From an uncultured Prevotellaceae bacterium (GTDB taxonomy: Bacteria; Bacteroidota; Bacteroidia; Bacteroidales; Bacteroidaceae): DNA of 11,140 bases. The stretch spans positions 1-11,140 of the forward strand of contig CACYKX010000097.1 in NCBI GenBank assembly GCA_902775075.1. Direction: 5' to 3'. The notes under the pieces are model-generated. The model worked only from the letters and a program-made list of their open reading frames with translations. It had not been told where the DNA came from and did no database searches. Positions 7,383 to 11,140 of the stretch are shown one piece after another (position 1 is the stretch's first letter; each line of letters opens with the position of its first letter). A program made the translations under genes and the position numbers.

Positions 7383-7612
7383 TCAAAAGCGTTTGAAATC
7401 TGCGTGCTCTCTACGTAGTCTGTAAATAGTCTGTATTTGTTACAGTGGTGTTACAATAGATTTTAGAGAGTCGGCGAAATAGCTTATTTTCAGCGAGTTA
7501 GAGATTTGGTTACAAGTTCTATTCTCTCCGCTGAAAAATTTTAACATTTATTGCTAAAAGTTCAAGAAATTAGCTAAGTGCCGTAATTCCAAGGAGTTAC
7601 GGCACTTTCATT
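7383..7612 (+). ncRNA. Candidate structured small RNA, about 230 nt
   Basis: A good promoter just upstream and a strong terminator-like hairpin at the end bound a stretch with nested pairing but no ORF. Stem A is CTCTCTA (7407-7413) with TAGAGAG (7464-7470), enclosing CTGTAA (7420-7425) with TTACAG (7440-7445). Stem B is TTTTCAGCG (7487-7495) with CGCTGAAAA (7529-7537), enclosing a further AGAGA/TCTCT match. A short AT-rich linker then leads to the hairpin at 7576-7607. I do not match it to 6S, tmRNA or a retron RNA, and no reverse transcriptase gene is present. The ends are estimates. It could also be a long leader for the integrase, but the hairpin argues against that. Confidence 0.45.
7576..7607 (+). 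terminator. Strong hairpin, probable terminator
   Basis: AAGTGCCGTAATTCC (7576-7590) pairs with the arm at 7593-7607 over 15 positions with a single G-U pair and a 2-base loop (4 in practice). The following bases (TCATTTG) are only moderately T-rich, so termination may be incomplete. The stem is symmetrical enough to act in both directions. Confidence 0.6.
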
Positions 7613-7654
7613 TGTATTCGTTCTCATCACGAAACCTCTAAAAATCCTCTCACG

Positions 7655-7761
7655 GGTCTCAAGATGGTCTGATTTCGGTACATATATGGTACAGAAAATC
7701 ATCATCGACGAAAATTGTACCAAAGACCACGTAAAGACCCTGCAAAGACCTTGCAAAGACC
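7655..7761. repeat. AGACC/GGTCT repeats at 11-base spacing
   Basis: Four direct copies of AAAGACC start at 7722, 7733, 7744 and 7755, each exactly 11 bases apart, so they lie on one face of the helix. On the other side of the palindromic core, two copies of the reverse complement GGTCT start at 7655 and 7666, also 11 bases apart. Such phased repeats next to an integrase gene are typical of arm-type integrase sites or excisionase sites. They end 12 bases before the -33 region of the integrase promoter, so a role in its control is equally possible. Confidence 0.65.
7673..7697. other. Possible tyrosine-recombinase core site (att)
   Basis: TTTCGGTAC (7673-7681) and GTACAGAAA (7689-7697) are inverted arms matching at 8 of 9 positions, around a 7-base spacer ATATATG. 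Extending outward adds GA/TC in part (GATTT and AAAATC). Arms of this length around a 6-8 base overlap are the normal layout of a tyrosine-recombinase crossover site. The site lies between the phased repeats and about 230 bases before the integrase start. I saw no second copy in the window, so this remains a candidate; a regulator operator would look similar. Confidence 0.4.
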
Positions 7762-7772
7762 ACTATGAAGTC

Positions 7773-7803
7773 ATTGTAATTCAGCCGATTATGTTTAACT
7801 TTG
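7773..7803 (+). promoter_or_regulatory. Promoter of the integrase gene
   Basis: ATTG (7773-7776) is followed after 19 bases by TAACTTTG (7796-7803). Transcription would start near 7810, leaving a leader of about 118 bases before the ATG. The AAAGACC repeats end just upstream, so a bound protein there could block or help RNA polymerase. Confidence 0.5.
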
Positions 7804-7848
7804 CAGCCGGATAAATTTCGGTGCTTGAGTTCCCAACTCCTGCTTTTT

Positions 7849-7894
7849 GTGTACCAAACGGTGCATTTTGGCAGGATTACGTGTACCAAGCCGG
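7849..7894. repeat. GTGTACCAA direct repeats in the integrase leader
   Basis: GTGTACCAAACGG (7849-7861) and GTGTACCAAGCCGG (7881-7894) are direct repeats 32 bases apart, close to three helical turns. A third GTACCAAA occurs at 7717-7724, overlapping the first phased repeat. The GTAC part also appears in the palindromic core. They may be further integrase sites or an autoregulation site within the leader. Confidence 0.4.
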
Positions 7895-7927
7895 GATACC
7901 GCTGTACTATTTAAAAATTAATTCGTT

Positions 7928-9232
7928 ATGAGACGAGCTTTTAAGACGATTTTCTACATCCGTGGAAATTATGTGAACAAAAATGGACAAAGTTCCATCA
8001 TGATTCGTTTGTGCCTGGACAGAGACCGCCTTTGTATCGGCACAACTGGTATCACCATTGACCCTACCCTTTGGGACAAGGACTATCAGAAGGTGAAGGG
8101 TCGCACTACCGTTGCCTTACAGGTGAACAAGAAGCTTGAGGGCATCCGCACCGAGCTGCAGGGCATCGCTGACAAATTGGAACTGGAGAACACCCTTTCA
8201 TTGGACAAGGTGAAGGCGGCCTACCAGCATGAAGACGTGGAGTATAACACCATTGGTCAGCTCTTCGACAAGTATATAAGTAATGTGAAGGCGAAGACGG
8301 GCACAACGCTCAGTGAGACATCCTATCACAAGTATGAGCTTTGCCGCAAGCGTTTCATGGAAATGCTCGAAGCCAAGTACCACTGCAAGGACATGCTGCT
8401 CCGTGAGCTTAATCCCACTGTCATCGAGGATTACTACATCTATCTGACTACATCTATCGGCCATTGCAACAACACTGCCGTGAAGACGATGAAGACCATG
8501 CGTACGGTCATCCTCCACGGAATCAAGATGGGCGTGCTTCACAACGACCCGTATCTTGGTGTCCAGTTCCACATGGACGATGTTGACCGCGGCTACCTTA
8601 CGGAAGAGGAGATTAAAGCCATCATGGAAAAGCCGTTCCATCTGAAACGCCTTGAGCTCACCCGTGACCTGTTCATCTTCTCATGTTTCACCGGACTTGC
8701 ATACATCGATGTCAAGGCACTGAAGCCTGAGAACATCGTCAATCTCAACGGAGTGGAATGGATTAGCTCGAGACGTATCAAGACAGGTACGAAGATTAGT
8801 GTCGTTCTCTTTGAGGGTGCCAAGCTGATCATCGAGAAGTACAAGAACCATCCCAGAAAGAAAGGACACGTGTTCCCCATCTACTCCAACCAGAAGACAA
8901 ACGACTATCTGAAGGAGATCGCTACGGCTTGCGGCATCGACAAGGATATAACGTTCCACATGGCGCGTCACACTTTTGCCACACTGACGCTTAGCAAGGG
9001 TGTGCCTATCGAGTCCGTTTCCCGTATGCTGGGTCATAAGAACATTAAGACCACTCAAATTTACGCAAAAATAACCAATAAGAAGATCGAGGAGGATATG
9101 GCTAAGTTCTTCAATGACAAGACAATAAGCAGCCTCAGTGAGGAGTCAGTGAACATGACGGCCAAGGATAAAAACACTACCAAGGCCAAGAACAAGAAGA
9201 AAGGCGGCACCCAGGCATCTGCCCAGGCTTGA
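7928..9232 (+). CDS. Tyrosine recombinase/integrase, Bacteroidetes type, Arg I replaced by Ala
   Basis: The 434-aa protein has an N-terminal arm-binding domain (about 5-90, with IRLCLDRDRLCIGTTGITI), a SAM-like core-binding domain (about 105-205) and a catalytic domain (about 220-395). Catalytic residues seen: Lys285 in RIKTGTK, H344-M-A-R347 in FHMARHTFATL, His370 in LGHKN and Tyr379 in TQIYAKI. The position of the first Arg, normally FTGLR, reads FTGLA (Ala258). Loss of this Arg is known in IntDOT of CTnDOT, where the enzyme stays active, so the gene is not necessarily dead. A Lys- and Thr-rich tail (about 410-434) follows the catalytic domain. The protein would integrate or excise an element, or invert DNA. 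Its own promoter, a palindromic core and phased repeats lie directly upstream. Codon use and base composition are richer in G+C than the DUF3696/effector pair. Confidence 0.93.
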   Translation: MRRAFKTIFYIRGNYVNKNGQSSIMIRLCLDRDRLCIGTTGITIDPTLWDKDYQKVKGRTTVALQVNKKLEGIRTELQGIADKLELENTLSLDKVKAAYQHEDVEYNTIGQLFDKYISNVKAKTGTTLSETSYHKYELCRKRFMEMLEAKYHCKDMLLRELNPTVIEDYYIYLTTSIGHCNNTAVKTMKTMRTVILHGIKMGVLHNDPYLGVQFHMDDVDRGYLTEEEIKAIMEKPFHLKRLELTRDLFIFSCFTGLAYIDVKALKPENIVNLNGVEWISSRRIKTGTKISVVLFEGAKLIIEKYKNHPRKKGHVFPIYSNQKTNDYLKEIATACGIDKDITFHMARHTFATLTLSKGVPIESVSRMLGHKNIKTTQIYAKITNKKIEEDMAKFFNDKTISSLSEESVNMTAKDKNTTKAKNKKKGGTQASAQA

Positions 9233-9399
9233 CAGCCATAGTCCGCCTTGTTGTCCTTACTGTCGAAAAGTCTCTTGATGCAGCAGATGTATCAAGGGCC
9301 TTTTGACGTTAGTATATGCAGAACTATTACATCTGCAGGTATGATGACTATCCATCAAAGTTTTGCAAGCATCAGCATCTATCGTTCTCAATCAATAAC

Positions 9400-9504
9400 G
9401 TTCTGTGGATTGTGTGCCGTCAATGCAGACGAAGCGCGGCAAACCCGAGCGAAGCCGCTTGCCGCCAGCGAAGGCGAAGTTGACAGGCACTCAATCCTCA
9501 GAAC
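9400..9504. repeat. Nested imperfect inverted repeat
   Basis: The outer arms (9400-9423 and 9480-9504) pair over about 24 positions with two T-to-T type mismatches and one bulge: GTTCTG, GGATTG, GTGCC and GTCAA on the left match in order on the right. Inside, GCGGCAA (9436-9442) pairs with TTGCCGC (9459-9465). An alternative GCGGC/GCCGC pairing (9436-9440 with 9454-9458) exists. Confidence 0.65.
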
Positions 9505-9552
9505 AATTGAACATACCACTCTCCCCTGCCGTCGGAAGTCCCCGTCCGGTGG

Positions 9553-9585
9553 TTAAAGTGGTGCTACGCAGTAGCATGGCTTTAA
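9553..9585. repeat. Symmetrical hairpin with internal TGG loops
   Basis: TTAAAG, TGG, TGCTAC, GCA, GTAGCA, TGG, CTTTAA: both 6-base stems are perfect complements, separated by identical 3-base internal loops, with a 3-base top loop. No T run follows, so it is not a standard terminator. Parts of it could pair differently with TACTGC (9609-9614) and CCATGCT (9624-9630). Confidence 0.65.
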
Positions 9586-9691
9586 GGGAATTGCTTTCTA
9601 ATGAGTGATACTGCAAGAAACCTCCATGCTTATTAATCATTTAATTCCAAAAAAATACGATTGTTTGAAGCAGAGTCTGGATATTTTTTCC

Positions 9692-9699
9692 TAAATTTG
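9692..9699 (+). promoter_or_regulatory. Bacteroidetes -7 box before the lipoprotein gene
   Basis: TAAATTTG fully matches TAnnTTTG and lies 25 bases before the ATG at 9725. The nearest TTTG (9664-9667) is 24 bases upstream, longer than the usual 19-21, so the -33 element is weak. Confidence 0.5.
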
Positions 9700-9724
9700 C
9701 AACTAACAATAAAATAATGTAATA

Positions 9725-10369
9725 ATGATAAGATTCATTTATCTTTGGGGCTTCTTGCTGGTCGCGTGCTGCTTCCTGACTGCTTCTTGTAACAACGATG
9801 ATGACGAATATATAGGCAAGCCATACGATGACATTCTGACCATCCAACCAGAATGTGGTATTGAGAGTATACCCGCCAGCTCCTATTTTGTTCATCCGTG
9901 TATTTACGCCACCAATGACAGGGGCGATACCGTAAACGTGTTCTCTCTTAAAGAAATTAATGGGTTTGACTACGAGGAAGGCAACAAATACGTCATTCGC
10001 ATACACGCTACACCCAACAAGAAAGAAGCCGTTTGGGGTGATGCACCAGCTTATTATTTCAATCTGACGCAAGTAATCAGCAAGATATTCGTAGGCATCA
10101 ACTCTACGGGAGTTCACCGTGAGACTTATCGTCTGCATTGGCAGGAAGCAAGCGAATCGAATGATTTTCCTCACTTCGATGCTACAAACGTAAAGACAGG
10201 AGAGAGTACAACCTTTATCTATGGCGAAATCATCGGATTTACACCTAATTTTGGTCTTGACTCAACCATTGCTTATTCTGATACGACCGTGACTGTGGAC
10301 GTTTATCCAAAGAGCAAGACGACTAACCCCTACAACAATCACAAGGCCATATATAGAATCGTAAAATAG
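9725..10369 (+). CDS. Lipoprotein, possibly DUF4377 family
   Basis: The 214-aa product begins with a short signal peptide: Arg3, a hydrophobic run to about residue 18, and a lipobox TAS-Cys22. The next residues, NNDDDE, form an acidic stretch like the lipoprotein export signal that sends Bacteroidetes lipoproteins to the cell surface. Cys15 (LVA-Cys) is a second, less likely acylation site. The mature part is rich in strands. The segment EINGFDYEEGNKYVIRIHATP (77-97), followed by a Trp-Gly pair, recalls DUF4377 repeats of Bacteroides lipoproteins; this is a memory of a pattern and not certain. No enzyme motif is visible. The gene follows a -7 box and is followed after 69 bases by an acidic protein gene in the same direction. 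Confidence 0.75.
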   Translation: MIRFIYLWGFLLVACCFLTASCNNDDDEYIGKPYDDILTIQPECGIESIPASSYFVHPCIYATNDRGDTVNVFSLKEINGFDYEEGNKYVIRIHATPNKKEAVWGDAPAYYFNLTQVISKIFVGINSTGVHRETYRLHWQEASESNDFPHFDATNVKTGESTTFIYGEIIGFTPNFGLDSTIAYSDTTVTVDVYPKSKTTNPYNNHKAIYRIVK

Positions 10370-10438
10370 TCTTGACAAAATAGTATTATCTATCTGATTT
10401 GCAGATATTGCAATTGAATCACTAAGACTTTATTACAT

Positions 10439-10918
10439 ATGATAGACTTCAAAGAAATCCATAAAAAGCCGTATCATTTTACATTGGAACGCTTAGATCC
10501 TGAGAACGAGAATGTGCCGGAAGCCATCATTCCGGATGATATGAACCTGCACTTCACAGCCGAAGAAATGCTGATGTTACGCCGTTTCTACAAGGAACGT
10601 GGCCGTGATGTCGAATTTGAGGAATTCGAGGGCTTCGATGAAGACTCCTACGAGGATGACTGTGATATACTGCTCCAATACTTGTATATGTGCACTTCAA
10701 AGGAAATGCAGGACTACGCAGCCGCCCACCCCATGGAAGACCTGGGCATTTATACTTACCAGTTGTATCAGAAGCTCCCCTACAACCTTGACGACTATTG
10801 GATTTGTCCTCCGGATGAGCTTATCGACAATGTTCTTGACGACAATTTCATGGACTGGGTAGGAATAATGAACGACTTGGACTTGAACGATGCCCTTACT
10901 GAGGCATCAATGGAGTAG
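10439..10918 (+). CDS. Acidic protein of unknown function
   Basis: I do not recognise this 159-aa protein. It is strongly acidic, with a cluster at about 59-76 (EFEEFEGFDEDSYEDDCD) and further Asp/Glu-rich stretches near the C-terminus. It has Cys75, Cys85 and Cys123, and aromatic patches such as YTYQLYQKLPYNLDDYW (105-121). It has no signal peptide, membrane segment or known catalytic motif, so it is probably cytoplasmic. It might be a DNA mimic or a protein inhibitor, but only its charge suggests that. It lies 69 bases after the lipoprotein gene and probably shares its transcript, since no clear promoter is seen between them. It ends 29 bases before the stop codon of a convergent acetyltransferase gene. 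Confidence 0.7.
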   Translation: MIDFKEIHKKPYHFTLERLDPENENVPEAIIPDDMNLHFTAEEMLMLRRFYKERGRDVEFEEFEGFDEDSYEDDCDILLQYLYMCTSKEMQDYAAAHPMEDLGIYTYQLYQKLPYNLDDYWICPPDELIDNVLDDNFMDWVGIMNDLDLNDALTEASME

Positions 10919-10947
10919 GACTACCCACACGACGACGATTGAATTAA

Positions 10948-11139
10948 TTAGTCTTTCCTGTCAAGAATATCCTGAAACTGCGGATGCCTCTGGTACCAGG
11001 CAACGGCGAATGAGCAGACGGGCAGGACTTTTAACCCTTTACTGACAGCATAGTCGTTGACAGCACTGACAAGCAGACTCCCCACACCCATCCCTTCCTT
11101 GTAGGCATACGTGTGGTCAATGCTCAATACATTTCCCTT
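10948..11139 (-). CDS. GNAT acetyltransferase, YjdJ/PF14542 type, 3' part only
   Basis: Translating the minus strand from the right edge gives 63 residues ending at TAA (10948-10950). The run LSIDHTYAYKEGMGVGSLL is the family's beta strand and acetyl-CoA-binding turn, with GMGVG in place of the R/Q-x-x-G-x-G/A loop. Next come LLVSAVNDYAVSKGLKVLPVC and SFAVAWYQRHPQFQDIL, which match the small (about 90-100 aa) YjdJ-like GNAT proteins nearly to the end. About one third of the gene, including the start, lies outside the window. It is convergent with the acidic protein gene. The substrate of these small GNATs is unknown. Confidence 0.88.
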   Translation of the reverse strand, partial: KGNVLSIDHTYAYKEGMGVGSLLVSAVNDYAVSKGLKVLPVCSFAVAWYQRHPQFQDILDRKD

Positions 11140-11140
11140 G

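Larger units (their letters stand above)
9233..9691. other. Gene-free structured stretch after the integrase
   Basis: No convincing gene lies in these roughly 460 bases. Open stretches at 9248-9556 and 9405-9608 have no ribosome site and no family likeness. The stretch holds several inverted repeats: GCAGATGTA (9283-9291) with TACATCTGC (9328-9336), a large one at 9400-9504, and a symmetrical hairpin at 9553-9585. The part from 9420 to 9590 is richer in G+C than its surroundings. It may hold an element boundary, a transfer or recombination site, or a structured RNA. Confidence 0.5.

Noticed and set aside
7383..7612. Retron RNA (msr-msd)
   Set aside because: No reverse transcriptase gene is present in the window, and the flanking inverted a1/a2 repeats of a retron are not seen.
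7226..7612. Invertible (phase-variable) promoter next to the recombinase
   Set aside because: The promoter at 7346-7376 is not enclosed by a pair of inverted repeats: both arms of the 7226-7336 repeat lie on one side of it.
8106..9058. Long open stretches on the minus strand over the integrase gene
   Set aside because: They are shadows of a clearly conserved integrase frame and resemble no protein family.
9400..9504. Integron attC site
   Set aside because: The ends read GTTC...GAAC in the wrong orientation for the attC R-box consensus, and there is no integron integrase (the recombinase lacks the extra IntI segment by eye).
9248..9608. Open stretches of 102 and 67 codons after the integrase
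   Set aside because: They lie over the inverted repeats in G+C-rich structured DNA, the first has only a TTG start, and neither has a ribosome site or family likeness.

Overview
The window looks like an accessory region of a Bacteroidales genome (Bacteroides, Phocaeicola, Parabacteroides or Prevotella type). The reasons are: repeated Bacteroidetes promoter boxes of the TAnnTTTG (-7) type, several with a TTTG/TTGG (-33) element 19-20 bases upstream; weak ribosome binding sites; a Bacteroidetes-type tyrosine recombinase with an N-terminal arm-binding domain; and a lipoprotein with an acidic stretch after the lipobox Cys. No tool was run. Family calls rest on motifs read by eye.

Left part (1-4894, all minus strand). 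Bases 1 to about 97 look like the end of an IS21-family element, with two copies of a CAAGGGGGTCATTTTT end repeat. It cuts off the 3' end of a DUF1848 gene. Upstream of DUF1848 in transcription order lies a two-gene unit separated by 3 bases: a 679-aa SMC/OLD-like ATPase of the DUF3696 type, followed by a 331-aa protein with a DRYL...HDR motif layout that may be a phospholipase D/MIT_C-like fold. A WYL-domain regulator lies just upstream of the ATPase. The layout (regulator, ATPase, effector) is that of an anti-phage system, but I do not recognise this combination as a named one. It is the best candidate for something undescribed.

Middle (5212-7110, plus strand). Divergent from the WYL gene is an RloA-like ATPase overlapping an RloB (TOPRIM-like) gene by 14 bases. 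This is the RloAB/AbiL type of abortive-infection module, driven by a near-consensus Bacteroidetes promoter.

Bases 7111-7927 hold no gene but are dense in signals: a long imperfect inverted repeat (7226-7336); a promoter (7346-7376) reading into about 230 bases of nested inverted repeats that end in a strong hairpin (candidate small RNA); a palindromic core resembling a tyrosine-recombinase crossover site (7673-7697), flanked by AGACC/GGTCT repeats at exact 11-base spacing; and a promoter for the integrase.

Right part (7928-11140). A 434-aa integrase lacks the first catalytic Arg (Ala258). It is followed by a 490-base structured gene-free stretch (inverted repeats at 9400-9504 and 9553-9585), a lipoprotein gene (possibly DUF4377), an acidic unknown protein, and the 3' part of a convergent GNAT acetyltransferase gene. 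The integrase and its flanking repeats suggest that one boundary of a mobile or formerly mobile element lies here. The two defence modules sit on its left side.
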